DNA from: Aliiroseovarius salicola
Lineage (GTDB): Bacteria; Pseudomonadota; Alphaproteobacteria; Rhodobacterales; Rhodobacteraceae
Length of the DNA: 64,000 nt
NCBI RefSeq assembly: GCF_027891095.1
Contig: NZ_JAQIIO010000001.1
Location: forward strand, 412,501 to 476,500
Direction of reading: 5' to 3'
The translations under genes were made by a program, and so were the position numbers. Under the pieces are notes generated by a model. It was not told the DNA's origin, did not search any database, and saw only the letters and a program-made list of their open reading frames with translations. This document shows positions 51,719 through 60,010 of the stretch, in pieces; the stretch's first letter is position 1, and every line of letters starts with the position of its first letter.

Positions 51719-53125
51719 TTATTTGCTGTTCACGAGCTGGGCGAGTGTTTCGCCTGCGGCAAGGGCGTCTTTACGGGCAGTGGCATCTGCGACCCACGCA
51801 GCAAGCGCGGGCTGACCGGCCTCCGGCATCGTGGCAAGCTCATCCAATGCAGCACCAATTTGGCCAGACTTCAACGCCGCTTCGGCCCGCGATAGGATTG
51901 CATCGGGATCATTCCCTTCTTTCGGAGACAGCGAGCGGGTGCCCAATTGTAGGCGAAGGAAGGCCGAGACACGATCAATCTCACCGGCTTCAACCGCCGA
52001 CCGGATCGACACATCCAACGCAGCGCGGGCGGCTTCGGGGAAGCCTGCCTGAAGATTGGCTAGGGTCGGTACGCCGTTTTCCGCATGGGCCGACAGGGCC
52101 GCAGGGGTTTCGACCTCGGCCTGTTGGGTCAGGTCAAACAGCGCGTCCCCATAGGGTCGCCCTGTATCAAGGGCGGCCAGAACTCGGGCAAGGGCTGCGC
52201 GGGCGCCGGCAGCCTTGGCTGCTTCGGCGGCACTTTCTTCCAAGGTGGCGGCATCTTCTTTGGCCGAGGTGATCTTGGCCAGCTCTGCATCCAGCATCTG
52301 ACGCATCTGCTGTAGCTCGCGTTCATATGCGGACGCTGCGGCGGCTGCTGCTTCCATGCCCGAGCCCTGCGGCAGTTTTTCGACTGTATGCAGGCGGTTT
52401 TCAAGGTCACTCAAGGTGGCGCTCATCGCCTCAAGCTGCGTGCGCAGCTGGGCAAATTCTCCGCTGATTTCGCCGCGTGCCACATTCAGGCTGTCATCAC
52501 TTTCAAGCGCAGCAAGGGCGATTGCATGTTCCTGCCCTGAGGCTTCGATGGCACTCAGGCGTTCTGCTTGGGCGGCCAGTTCAACCGCCATCGGGTCTTC
52601 ACCTGAGCCAAACGGCCATTGATCAGGGTAGCGTGCCGCACCGAACCCAATAGTGGCTGCAATTGCCCCCCCCAACAACAAAGGCAGAAAATTGCTGGAT
52701 TTCGCCGCAGGCGCGGGTGCGGAAGTTGAAGGCTTGGTGGACGGCTTTGCAGTCGCACCATCCGATTTTATTGCAGGGGCATCCTGCGCGGTTTTCTTGG
52801 TGTCAGTCTTGGGAACAGACGACTTCACTTCCACAGGCTTATCGGTTTTCGCTTCTAGTGTCGTGTCGGCTTTCTTCTCGGAACTTCCTTCAGCCGGTGC
52901 CGCTTTTGAAGCTTTTGCCGAAGACGCCTTGGATTTCACGGATTTCGACGCCGCAGTTTTGGAGGTTTTTGGTGCTTTCGTGGGTTTCTCATCCGGCTGT
53001 TTTTTCACCACCGCATCCTCAACCGATGCTTTCACCTGCTTCGATCCGGCTTTAGTCGAGGGCTTTGAGGCGGTTTTTGCAGGGGATTCGGCAGAGGCCT
53101 CAGTGGGTTTCTTTGAATTGGCCAA
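51719..53125 (-). CDS. Mitofilin-like (Mic60 homologue) inner-membrane protein
   Basis: Protein of 468 aa. N-terminal ~150 residues are Lys/Ala/Thr-rich low-complexity, then one hydrophobic segment (LPLLLGGAIAATIGFGAA, about 146-163), a coiled-coil region (about 200-310, LSDLENRLHTVEKLP) and a C-terminal domain with the mitofilin-like AEVETPAALSAHAENG then LQAGFPEAARAALDVSIRSA (quoted in parts). Alphaproteobacterial Mic60 has been reported to lie beside hemD and hemY and to shape intracytoplasmic membranes. The gene order here matches. Function in a strain without visible photosynthetic genes is inferred. Confidence 0.8.
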   Translation of the reverse strand: MANSKKPTEASAESPAKTASKPSTKAGSKQVKASVEDAVVKKQPDEKPTKAPKTSKTAASKSVKSKASSAKASKAAPAEGSSEKKADTTLEAKTDKPVEVKSSVPKTDTKKTAQDAPAIKSDGATAKPSTKPSTSAPAPAAKSSNFLPLLLGGAIAATIGFGAARYPDQWPFGSGEDPMAVELAAQAERLSAIEASGQEHAIALAALESDDSLNVARGEISGEFAQLRTQLEAMSATLSDLENRLHTVEKLPQGSGMEAAAAAASAYERELQQMRQMLDAELAKITSAKEDAATLEESAAEAAKAAGARAALARVLAALDTGRPYGDALFDLTQQAEVETPAALSAHAENGVPTLANLQAGFPEAARAALDVSIRSAVEAGEIDRVSAFLRLQLGTRSLSPKEGNDPDAILSRAEAALKSGQIGAALDELATMPEAGQPALAAWVADATARKDALAAGETLAQLVNSK

Positions 53126-53232
53126 TGTCAGAACCTTTCGAATCTCAAATAAAATCCAACGCCAGGGGCGCTATACAAGACTAGCTCGGGCCTATCCGAC
53201 CCTCAAGCGGGCTTAGCGACATCCTTAGCGCG

Positions 53233-53958
53233 TCACGCGTCACAGAGGGATGCGACAATCCTGCCCACCATCATCACCTGTGTCGGTGCCGGGCATATTT
53301 CAACCAGACCGTGGTCGGGAATGTCCGACCATTCGTCTTGCCAGGCTTGCGCCACCGCGTCGCTCAATGCGATCACGCGCAGCTTCGGCCCCGGGGTTTG
53401 CCCCTGTCCACATATGTCTTTTGCAATCAACCGTGCCGAGCGCGGCGAGAAAAGGGGAAGGAGGGCAGGATCTTCCCCGGTTATCAGCGCGCGGGCATCA
53501 TCGGTCAGGGGGAGCGCACGTTGGTCATAGGTGATGTGCTCGGCACACCCATATTGCGCGGCAAGATCCTGAGACACATGTGCGCCGCGCAAATAAATCA
53601 CCGAACCTTGCAGTTCAGGCTGCTCTTTCATCAAGCTAACCGCATCCATAGCAACCGCCTTGACCTGTGCTTTAGCCCCCCGAGCCGCCTCCGCAGTCCG
53701 GGCACCAACACAATAGGCCAAAAGCCCAGAGAGATCCCCCCAGACCGCGTTGGCAGAGGTAAGAAGAACCGAACGATATGAAGACAGGTCAGGCCAATCA
53801 CCAATCCGCTCAATCTCAAGCACCGGCGAGTCGACGGATGGGATGGCCTCACCAAACTCTGCCTCACAGGCTGCAAGCAACCGCGCATTTCCCTCGTGAG
53901 GGCGGGTCAGCAGCAATTTGGGCAGGATCGGCATTCGATCCGAGGCATGGTGCGACAT
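53233..53958 (-). CDS. hemD: Uroporphyrinogen-III synthase
   Basis: Protein of 241 aa, HemD fold of two alpha/beta domains: LLLTRPHEGNARLLAA near the N-terminus, SVLLTSANAVWG, YCVGARTAEAARGAKAQ and a C-terminal domain with LLPLFSPRSARLIAK and VIALSDAVAQAW. It cyclises hydroxymethylbilane to uroporphyrinogen III. An alternative start is ATG 53934. Sequence similarity within this family is low, so context (Mic60, HemY) supports it. Divergent from tsaD; hemC is not in the window. Confidence 0.85.
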   Translation of the reverse strand: MSHHASDRMPILPKLLLTRPHEGNARLLAACEAEFGEAIPSVDSPVLEIERIGDWPDLSSYRSVLLTSANAVWGDLSGLLAYCVGARTAEAARGAKAQVKAVAMDAVSLMKEQPELQGSVIYLRGAHVSQDLAAQYGCAEHITYDQRALPLTDDARALITGEDPALLPLFSPRSARLIAKDICGQGQTPGPKLRVIALSDAVAQAWQDEWSDIPDHGLVEICPAPTQVMMVGRIVASLCDA

Positions 53959-54034
53959 GGCAGGCCTGTTGTCTCCTCTATCCTAGGGTGTTACCCCGGC
54001 AGAACGTTTACCGCAACAAGGCCTACCATGTATC

Positions 54035-55156
54035 ATGAGCGGGCGGGATAACATCGTGACTGAGAAGAGTTTGATATTTCTAGGGCTGGAAAGCTCGTGC
54101 GACGACACCGCGGCGGCGGTGGTGCGCCATGCACCGGGCACGCCGCCCGAAGTGCTGTCGTCCGTTGTGGCCGGGCAAACCGAGTTGCATGCCGATTTTG
54201 GAGGCGTTGTGCCCGAGATTGCCGCACGCGCGCATACCGAAAAACTTGATATCTGCGTTGAAGAAGCGCTTGAGACGGCTGGAATGTCCTTGACGGATTT
54301 GGATGCGATTGCTGTCACTGCCGGGCCGGGGCTGATCGGCGGTGTGCTGGCAGGGGTTATGTGCGCCAAAGGTCTATCAGCCGGGTCGGGCCTGCCATTG
54401 GTGGGGGTGAACCATCTCGCTGGGCACGCGTTGACACCCCGGCTGACAGATCAGACCGAGTTTCCTTACCTGATGCTTCTGGTCTCAGGCGGGCATTGCC
54501 AGTTCCTGATTGCCAAGGGACCAGAAGAGTTCAGCCGTCTTGGCGGCACCATCGATGACGCTCCGGGCGAAGCCTTTGACAAAACCGCAAAGCTATTGGG
54601 ATTGCCGCAACCCGGCGGGCCATCCGTTGAACGCGAAGCGTTGAAGGGGGATGAAACGCGGTTCCGTTTCCCGCGCCCGCTTTTGGATCGCCCCGGCTGC
54701 GACATGAGTTTCTCTGGCCTCAAGACCGCGCTTTTGCGTGAACGCGATCGGCTAGTGGCGGAACATGGTGGACTGTATCGTCAGGATCGCGCCGACCTTT
54801 GCGCAGGGTTTCAGGCCGCCATTCGTGATGTGCTGGCAGAAAAATCCCGCCGTGCGCTTTCGGAGTATCTTTCCCTGTCCCCCACCACCCCGACCCTCGC
54901 CGTGGCCGGAGGGGTTGCTGCGAACAAGTCCCTGAGAATGGCACTAGAGGCTGTTTGTGAACAATTTAACACTGCATTCCTTGCCCCGCCCCTTGCGCTT
55001 TGCACAGACAATGCGGCGATGATTGCCTGGGCCGGGATCGAACGATTTCGGGCGGGACAGGTGGATGGGATGGATCTGTCGGCCCGCCCCCGTTGGCCGC
55101 TTGACCGCACAGCCCCCGCCATGTTGGGATCTGGGAAAAAAGGAGCCAAAGCATGA
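54035..55156 (+). CDS. tsaD: tRNA N6-adenosine threonylcarbamoyltransferase
   Basis: Protein of 373 aa (about 366 if GTG 54056 is used). ASKHA fold: [16 protein letters not shown], the iron-binding pair in [15 protein letters not shown] and the C-terminal [13 protein letters not shown]. TsaD transfers the threonylcarbamoyl group to A37 of ANN-decoding tRNAs. Its end overlaps gpsA by four bases. Opposite hemD with about 77 bp between starts. Confidence 0.94.
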   Translation: MSGRDNIVTEKSLIFLGLESSCDDTAAAVVRHAPGTPPEVLSSVVAGQTELHADFGGVVPEIAARAHTEKLDICVEEALETAGMSLTDLDAIAVTAGPGLIGGVLAGVMCAKGLSAGSGLPLVGVNHLAGHALTPRLTDQTEFPYLMLLVSGGHCQFLIAKGPEEFSRLGGTIDDAPGEAFDKTAKLLGLPQPGGPSVEREALKGDETRFRFPRPLLDRPGCDMSFSGLKTALLRERDRLVAEHGGLYRQDRADLCAGFQAAIRDVLAEKSRRALSEYLSLSPTTPTLAVAGGVAANKSLRMALEAVCEQFNTAFLAPPLALCTDNAAMIAWAGIERFRAGQVDGMDLSARPRWPLDRTAPAMLGSGKKGAKA

Positions 55157-56100
55157 GCATTTCAGTGCTAGGCGCAGGCGCTTTCGGCACCGCGCTTGCG
55201 ATTTCTCTGGCCCGTGATGGCACGCGAGTCACCCTTTGGGCGCGCTCGCCCGGCAACATGCAGGAAAGCCGCGACAATCCTAATCGCCTGCCCGGCTTCT
55301 CGTTTCCCGATCCTCTGGACGTGACCGGTGATCTGAACAGGGCCTGTAAGGCAGATATCCTGCTCTTGGCCACCCCAATGCAACAACTCGCCGGCTTTTT
55401 ACGGGACCATCAGGCGCAGTTTGCCGGGAAAGCTCTGGTCGCCTGCTGTAAGGGCGTTGATCTGGCATCGGGGTTGGGCCCGGCTGAAATCATCCGTACA
55501 ATTGTTCCTGATGCCACCGCCGCGATATTGTCCGGCCCCAGTTTTGCCGTGGACATTGCAGGCGGGCTGCCTACCGCGCTGACCTTGGCCTGTGAGAATG
55601 GTGCAGAGCTTCAAAGCGCACTCTCGACCAGCAACCTGCGCATCTATCGGTCCTCCGACCTGGTGGGTGTTGAGCTGGGCGGCGCATTAAAAAACGTGGT
55701 GGCCATTGCCTGTGGCATCGCCATGGGGGCCGGGCTTGGCGAAAGCGCCCGCGCCGCATTGATGACGCGAGGCTACACTGAAATGCAACGCTTCGCCCTT
55801 GCCAATGGAGCAGAAGCCGAGACATTGGCAGGGCTGTCGGGATTTGGCGATCTGGCTCTGACCTGCGCATCTGAGAAGTCCCGCAACTTTGCCTTCGGAT
55901 TTGCCCTTGGGCGCGGCGAGACCTTGCCAGAAGGCACGACAGTTGAAGGCAAAGCCACGGCCAAGGCAGTCTCAGCTCTGGCCCGGCGCAAAGGGTTGGA
56001 AATGCCAATCGCGGACATGGTGGTTGCCATTCTGGACAAGCACCTAACCATCAATGAGGCCACTGAAGCGCTGCTTGCGCGGCCCTTGAAAGAAGAATGA
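55153..56100 (+). CDS. gpsA: Glycerol-3-phosphate dehydrogenase [NAD(P)+]
   Basis: Protein of 315 aa: N-terminal Rossmann [19 protein letters not shown], the motif LACCKGVD-like [28 protein letters not shown] and the catalytic Lys in [15 protein letters not shown]. It makes sn-glycerol-3-phosphate for phospholipid synthesis. Overlaps tsaD (ATGA) and is followed 15 bp later by the YciI gene. Standard length. Confidence 0.94.
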   Translation: MSISVLGAGAFGTALAISLARDGTRVTLWARSPGNMQESRDNPNRLPGFSFPDPLDVTGDLNRACKADILLLATPMQQLAGFLRDHQAQFAGKALVACCKGVDLASGLGPAEIIRTIVPDATAAILSGPSFAVDIAGGLPTALTLACENGAELQSALSTSNLRIYRSSDLVGVELGGALKNVVAIACGIAMGAGLGESARAALMTRGYTEMQRFALANGAEAETLAGLSGFGDLALTCASEKSRNFAFGFALGRGETLPEGTTVEGKATAKAVSALARRKGLEMPIADMVVAILDKHLTINEATEALLARPLKEE

Positions 56101-56115
56101 AACAGGAGAGTTGAA

Positions 56116-56382
56116 ATGCTGGTAGCGGTAATTTGCACCGACAAAGACGGCGCGATTGAAACACGTAAAGCCAATCGCGATGCCCATGTGGCCTATTTGA
56201 AAGAAACCGGTGCTGTACAGGCTGGCCCATTTCTGAACGCTGATGGCATGATGTATGGGTCACTGATCGTGCTTGAGGTAGAGGACATGGCCGCCGCCAA
56301 ATCCTGGGCCGCAAATGATCCATATGCAAAGGCGGGTCTCTTTGCAGACGTGCGGCTGGAGCAGTGGAACAAGGTGATCTAA
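56116..56382 (+). CDS. YciI-family protein
   Basis: Protein of 88 aa with the dimeric ferredoxin-like YciI/YCII fold: VAVICTDKDGAIETRKANR, AHVAYLKETGAVQAGPFLN, and DPYAKAGLFADVRLEQW. The His in AHVAYL corresponds to the putative active-site histidine. Family members include muconolactone isomerase relatives but most are unassigned. Preceded by AGGAG; the stop overlaps the next start (TAATG). Confidence 0.87.
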   Translation: MLVAVICTDKDGAIETRKANRDAHVAYLKETGAVQAGPFLNADGMMYGSLIVLEVEDMAAAKSWAANDPYAKAGLFADVRLEQWNKVI

Positions 56383-56801
56383 TGGCTTACTGGCTGTTCA
56401 AATCCGAAGTCTCGACTTGGAGCTGGGATCAGCAGGCGGCCAAGGGTGAGGCAGGCGAAGAGTGGGACGGCGTGCGCAACTATCAGGCACGCAATCACAT
56501 GCGGAACATGACGATCGGTGATCTCGGATTCTTCTACCACTCGCAGAAGGAAAAAGAGATCGTGGGTATTGTCGAGATCTGCGCCGAAGCCCACCCTGAC
56601 AGCACAACCGACGATGAGCGGTGGGAATGCGTGGACATCAAGGCGGTGCGCGCCCTGCCCAACCCGGTGACCCTTGCCATGTGCAAAGAGGATCCGCGCC
56701 TGTCGGATATGGTGCTGGTCAACAATACCCGACTGTCGGTGCAGCCCGTTACCGCTGAAGAATGGGCCATTGTGCTTGAACTTGCCGGAGATCGGGGCTG
56801 A
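56382..56801 (+). CDS. EVE-domain protein
   Basis: Protein of 139 aa, one EVE (PUA-like) domain: AYWLFKSEVSTWSWDQQ, WDGVRNYQARNHMRNM and IGDLGFFYHSQKE. The aromatic cage for modified bases is suggested by WS, YQARN and FFYHS. EVE proteins bind modified cytosines or other modified nucleic acids; bacterial genomes use them with restriction systems or as solo genes. Here it is in a housekeeping run (gpsA, YciI), so a defence role is not indicated. Confidence 0.88.
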   Translation: MAYWLFKSEVSTWSWDQQAAKGEAGEEWDGVRNYQARNHMRNMTIGDLGFFYHSQKEKEIVGIVEICAEAHPDSTTDDERWECVDIKAVRALPNPVTLAMCKEDPRLSDMVLVNNTRLSVQPVTAEEWAIVLELAGDRG

Positions 56802-56845
56802 CGCCATACTCCTTTCCGTAAGCGTAACAGCGGGAAGGAAAGTAT

Positions 56846-57241
56846 ATGGGCATTCTATCCGTTCTGGTTGCGGCAATCGCGGCCTATGCCTTTGGGTCGG
56901 TCTGGTACATGTCGCTGGCAAAACCGTGGATGGCAGCGTCTGGTGTTACCGTCGGAAAAGATGGTCGCCCAATGAACGCTGGCGATCCGAAACCATATAT
57001 TGTGGCGTTCATTATGGCTTTGTTGGTGGCTGGCATGATGCGCCACATCTTCACCATGGCCGGGATCGACAGTGCCGGAAAAGGGTTGATCACCGGGCTT
57101 GGTCTGGGGCTTTTCGTGGCGGCGCCGTGGATTGTGAACAACGTGATGTTCTCTGACCGATCGAAATCCCTGATCTGGATTGACGGCGGCTATGCAGCCG
57201 GTGGATGCGCTGTTGCCGGTCTGGTTCTCGGGCTGTTCTGA
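56846..57241 (+). CDS. DUF1761-family membrane protein
   Basis: Protein of 131 aa with four hydrophobic segments (around 3-20, 50-67, 80-97, 112-130): SVLVAAIAAYAFGSVWYM and FIMALLVAGMMRHIF are typical of DUF1761. Function unknown. Preceded by GGAAGGAAAG. Last rightward gene of the run; the next 320 bp hold terminators and an RNA candidate. Confidence 0.83.
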   Translation: MGILSVLVAAIAAYAFGSVWYMSLAKPWMAASGVTVGKDGRPMNAGDPKPYIVAFIMALLVAGMMRHIFTMAGIDSAGKGLITGLGLGLFVAAPWIVNNVMFSDRSKSLIWIDGGYAAGGCAVAGLVLGLF

Positions 57242-57269
57242 CGGCATTCAATTCCCAAGCACCAGACGT

Positions 57270-57291
57270 AAAAAAACCGGCTCTCGCCGGT
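57270..57291 (-). terminator. Second leftward terminator
   Basis: Stem ACCGGC (57276-57281) and GCCGGT (57286-57291), tetraloop TCTC. Read leftward it is followed by TTTTTTTAC. In the rightward direction there is no U-run. It follows the terminator at 57297-57334, forming a stacked pair. Confidence 0.8.
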
Positions 57292-57296
57292 GCAAT

Positions 57297-57401
57297 AAAA
57301 AAGGAGGGGACCGCGCCCCATCGGACCCCTCCTTCCACCCCACGTGCTCCCTCAGCACCACACGCGTTCAATCTGTAAGAGGTCCGACCATCCTAGTCTT
57401 C
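57297..57401 (-). ncRNA. Candidate small RNA ending in an intrinsic terminator
   Basis: Leftward: -35 TTGATT (57432-57437) and -10 TACATA (57408-57413), 18-bp spacing, would start a transcript near 57401. It would end in stem AAGGAGGGG / CCCCTCCTT (57301-57309, 57326-57334) followed by U-run, after a GTGCT-N5-AGCAC hairpin. No coding frame is convincing. The rightward DUF1761 stop and leftward DUF2853 terminator flank it, so the strong terminators have no other obvious client. Confidence 0.4.
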
Positions 57402-57508
57402 GTGTACTATGTAGCGGGATATCTAAGGGAAAATCAATCTCGTTTCATTTCCAAAATTATTCAAAATCAATATGTTACGCGAAGAATTTGTTAACAGAAA
57501 CCGCAAAG

Positions 57509-57541
57509 AAAAACGCGGCTCCGAATGTTCAGGGCCGCGTT
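57509..57541 (-). terminator. Intrinsic terminator of the DUF2853 gene
   Basis: Stem AACGCGGC (57513-57520) with GCCGCGTT (57535-57542), loop of about 14 bases. Read leftward it is followed by TTTTCTTTG. Confidence 0.75.
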
Positions 57542-57562
57542 AGAAACTGTGACAGTCTGCTC

Positions 57563-57904
57563 TTAGCCGTAGACCGACTCTTTGCCGAAATGCTTGACCA
57601 GCATGTAGTAGACAACCGCGCGATATTTGTTGCGCTCGGAACGGCCATAGGTATCGATCACCGCATTAATCGCATCCATCAGCTGCGGACCATCCGATAG
57701 GCCCAGCTTTTTGATCAGAAAGTTTTCTTTGACGGTGTCCAGTTCGCTATCCTGTGTGGCGGCGACGGTGGACGCATCGTCGTTATAAATCGCCGGACCA
57801 CAACCGATGGTTACTTTGGTCAGCAGATCCATATCCGGCGTCATGCCGCATTTATTCTTCAGATCATCTGCGTATTTCGCAATAAGGTCGTCTCTCTTAC
57901 CCAT
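57563..57904 (-). CDS. DUF2853-family protein
   Basis: Protein of 113 aa starting at MGKRDDLIAKYADDL with GGGAGC upstream. The whole length matches the all-helical DUF2853 family: DDLKNKCGMTPDMDLLTKVT and NKYRAVVYYMLVKHFGK. Function unknown; the family is widespread in alphaproteobacteria. Single-gene leftward unit with its own terminator. Confidence 0.85.
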   Translation of the reverse strand: MGKRDDLIAKYADDLKNKCGMTPDMDLLTKVTIGCGPAIYNDDASTVAATQDSELDTVKENFLIKKLGLSDGPQLMDAINAVIDTYGRSERNKYRAVVYYMLVKHFGKESVYG

Positions 57905-58067
57905 AAGTATGCTCCCAATAGTTGACGAAGGCTTAGCCTTTCCGCTTCGAACTCTATGCGCAAATCGCAACAACACAAAGGAAAACATTGCCCCTGTATT
58001 CCCCCTTAACTTTTCACGGGAATTGGGTCAGGTTGTATGCAATTTCAGTTCACTTCAGGAGGAAAAC

Positions 58068-58484
58068 ATGGGTCTTTGGAGTTTTGTAAAAGGGGCCGGC
58101 AAGGCGCTCTTCGGGGATGACGAGGCGTCAACCGAAGAAACCCTGACCAAGGAAGTGTCCGATCTGGGCATCGACACCTCTGGTTTGGACATCAAGCTGG
58201 ACGGCGAAAAGGTCACCGTATCCGGTGGTGAAAACCTCAGCGCCGAAGAGCGTGAAAAGGTCATTCTGGCTGTGGGCAACGTGGAAGGTGTCGCCGAGGT
58301 CGAAGCCAATGTCGAAAACGAGCCAGTGTTCCACACGGTTCAGAAAGGCGACACGCTTTGGGCAATCGCCGAAAAGACACTCGGCAATGGTGCGCACTAT
58401 CAGAAGATATTCGAAGCAAACCGCCCGATGCTGTCGGATCCTGACAAGATTTATCCGGGGCAAAACCTGCGCATTCCGCAGTAA
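58068..58484 (+). CDS. BON-LysM protein (Kbp/YgaU-like)
   Basis: Protein of 138 aa: N-terminal MGLWSFVKGAGKALFG, BON domain (about 30-85) and a C-terminal LysM module (about 90-138) with TVQKGDTLWAIAEKTLG and YPGQNLRIPQ. Same architecture as E. coli Kbp (YgaU), a potassium-binding cytoplasmic protein; no signal peptide. ATG preceded by AGGAGG. Cytoplasmic location and potassium binding are inferred from the homologue. Confidence 0.88.
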   Translation: MGLWSFVKGAGKALFGDDEASTEETLTKEVSDLGIDTSGLDIKLDGEKVTVSGGENLSAEEREKVILAVGNVEGVAEVEANVENEPVFHTVQKGDTLWAIAEKTLGNGAHYQKIFEANRPMLSDPDKIYPGQNLRIPQ

Positions 58485-58503
58485 GCTCATCGCAAATTTC
58501 GGA

Positions 58504-58536
58504 AAATGCGGCCGGATCTTCTGGCCGCATTTCTTA
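58504..58536 (+). terminator. Intrinsic terminator of the BON-LysM gene
   Basis: Stem AAATGCGGCC (58504-58513) with GGCCGCATTT (58523-58532), then CTTATT. A leftward U-run (TTTTCC) is also present. Confidence 0.75.
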
Positions 58537-58663
58537 TTCGAAGGCTAATAAAATTACTTAACGCATTAAGATATCGTAATTTTAACTTGAGCCCATCGCC
58601 GTTTCCCTGTCTGATCCCCTCGAATGACCGCAATGATCGAATTTTGACAGGAGACGCTGACGC

Positions 58664-59869
58664 ATGGGCTACCTCAAATCCACCCCGACCCGCGATGGTT
58701 ACTTTGGCGAATACGGGGGGGCCATGCTGCCGCCGCCGCTGGAACCGCATTTCAAAGAAATCCGCGAGGCCTACGACCGGATCGCCAAGTCGGCAGACTT
58801 CATCGCCGAGCTGCGTCACATCCGTAAACATTTCCAAGGGCGTCCAACCCCTGTCTCCTATCTGAAAAACCTGTCTGACATGTGCGGCGGCGCGCGTATC
58901 TACGCCAAACGCGAAGACTTGAACCACACCGGCGCGCACAAGCTCAATCACTGCATGGGCGAAGGGCTGCTGGCCAAGTTTATGGGCAAGACCAAGCTGA
59001 TGGCCGAAACCGGCGCCGGTCAGCACGGCGTGGCCCTCGCCACTGCCGCGGCCTATTTCGGGCTGGAATGTGAGATCCACATGGGTGAGATCGACATCGA
59101 GAAAGAAGCCCCCAACGTGACCCGCATGAAGCTGCTGGGGGCTAAAGTGGTTCCCGTTGGTTTTGGTGGTCGTTCGCTGAAAGAAGCGGTCGACAGCTGT
59201 TTCAACGCCTATGTGCCCCAGGCCGACACGGCCCTTTTCGCCATCGGTTCTGTCGTAGGCCCACACCCGTTCCCACTGATCGTACGTGATTTCCAGCATG
59301 TCGTCGGTGTTGAAGCGCGCGAACAGTTTCTCGAAATGACCGGCGAGTTGCCCGATATGGTTGCCGCCTGCGTGGGTGGCGGCTCAAACGCCATGGGTCT
59401 CTTCTCCGGCTTCATCGATGAAGAAGACGTGTCGCTGCACGGAGTTGAACCCATGGGCACCTCCTCAAAACTGGGCGAGCACGCCGCCACCATCACCTTC
59501 GGTGAAGACGGTGAGATTCACGGCTTCCGCACCATGGTCCTGAAAGACGAAAACGGCGAGCCGGCTCCGGTGCACACCGTGGCATCGGGTCTTGATTATC
59601 CCGGCGTTGGACCAGAACACGCTCACCTTCATCGCATCGGCAAAGCAAACTACACCGCCGCTGATGACAAAGAAGCGCTGGCGGCCTTCTACGCTCTCTC
59701 ACGTCACGAAGGTATCATCCCCGCTTTGGAAAGCGCGCACGCGGTCGCTTTCGCCATGCGTGAAGCGCCAAAGAACCCGGGCAAATCGATCCTGATCAAC
59801 CTGTCGGGCCGCGGTGACAAAGACATCGACTACGTCACCGAAACCTTTGGTTTTGGTGAGGACCAATAA
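58664..59869 (+). CDS. Tryptophan synthase beta-like protein without trpA neighbour
   Basis: Protein of 401 aa, PLP fold II. The PLP lysine is Lys93 in [13 protein letters not shown] and the catalytic Glu115 in ETGAGQHG; the spacing of 22 residues matches E. coli Lys87/Glu109. Phosphate-binding VGGGSNAMG is present. The N-terminus ([19 protein letters not shown]) diverges from standard TrpB, and no trpA or trpF is near, unlike the usual trpFBA order. It may be a second TrpB, or an enzyme of another beta-replacement. Located convergent with ahcY. Confidence 0.85.
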   Translation: MGYLKSTPTRDGYFGEYGGAMLPPPLEPHFKEIREAYDRIAKSADFIAELRHIRKHFQGRPTPVSYLKNLSDMCGGARIYAKREDLNHTGAHKLNHCMGEGLLAKFMGKTKLMAETGAGQHGVALATAAAYFGLECEIHMGEIDIEKEAPNVTRMKLLGAKVVPVGFGGRSLKEAVDSCFNAYVPQADTALFAIGSVVGPHPFPLIVRDFQHVVGVEAREQFLEMTGELPDMVAACVGGGSNAMGLFSGFIDEEDVSLHGVEPMGTSSKLGEHAATITFGEDGEIHGFRTMVLKDENGEPAPVHTVASGLDYPGVGPEHAHLHRIGKANYTAADDKEALAAFYALSRHEGIIPALESAHAVAFAMREAPKNPGKSILINLSGRGDKDIDYVTETFGFGEDQ

Positions 59870-59883
59870 GCGAAAACCCCTGC

Positions 59884-59942
59884 GTTTTTCTTGCTGCAAA
59901 TACCTTGGGGTGAGCGGCGCAGCCGCGAGGGGCAAAGCCCCT
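59884..59942 (-). repeat. Dispersed intergenic element, copy h
   Basis: Read leftward: AGGGGCTTTGCCCCTCGCGG, CTGCGCCGCTCACCCCAAGG and TATTTGCAGCAAGAAAAACG. It lies between the bidirectional terminator at 59957-59988 and the trpB-like stop (59869), with the tail 14 bp from that stop. Confidence 0.88.
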
Positions 59943-59952
59943 CCCCACCCAC

Positions 59953-59990
59953 AAAAAAGCAAAGCGCCGCCCGAAAGGGCGGCGCTTTTC
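59953..59990. terminator. Bidirectional terminator between trpB-like and ahcY
   Basis: Stem AAAGCGCCGCCC (59961-59972) with GGGCGGCGCTTT (59977-59988), GAAA tetraloop. Leftward it is followed by GCTTTTTTG, rightward by TCCATG. Strong for ahcY; repeat copy h follows it. Confidence 0.9.
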
Positions 59991-60010
59991 CATGTCATAA
60001 CAGCCGTTGA

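Noticed and set aside
44621-56801. Defence island based on the HNH and EVE genes
   Set aside because: They are 12 kb apart and embedded in housekeeping genes; no restriction, methylase, abortive-infection or toxin gene was found.
4323-59942. CRISPR array
   Set aside because: The repeated elements are kilobases apart, in both orientations and with no regularly sized spacers or cas genes.
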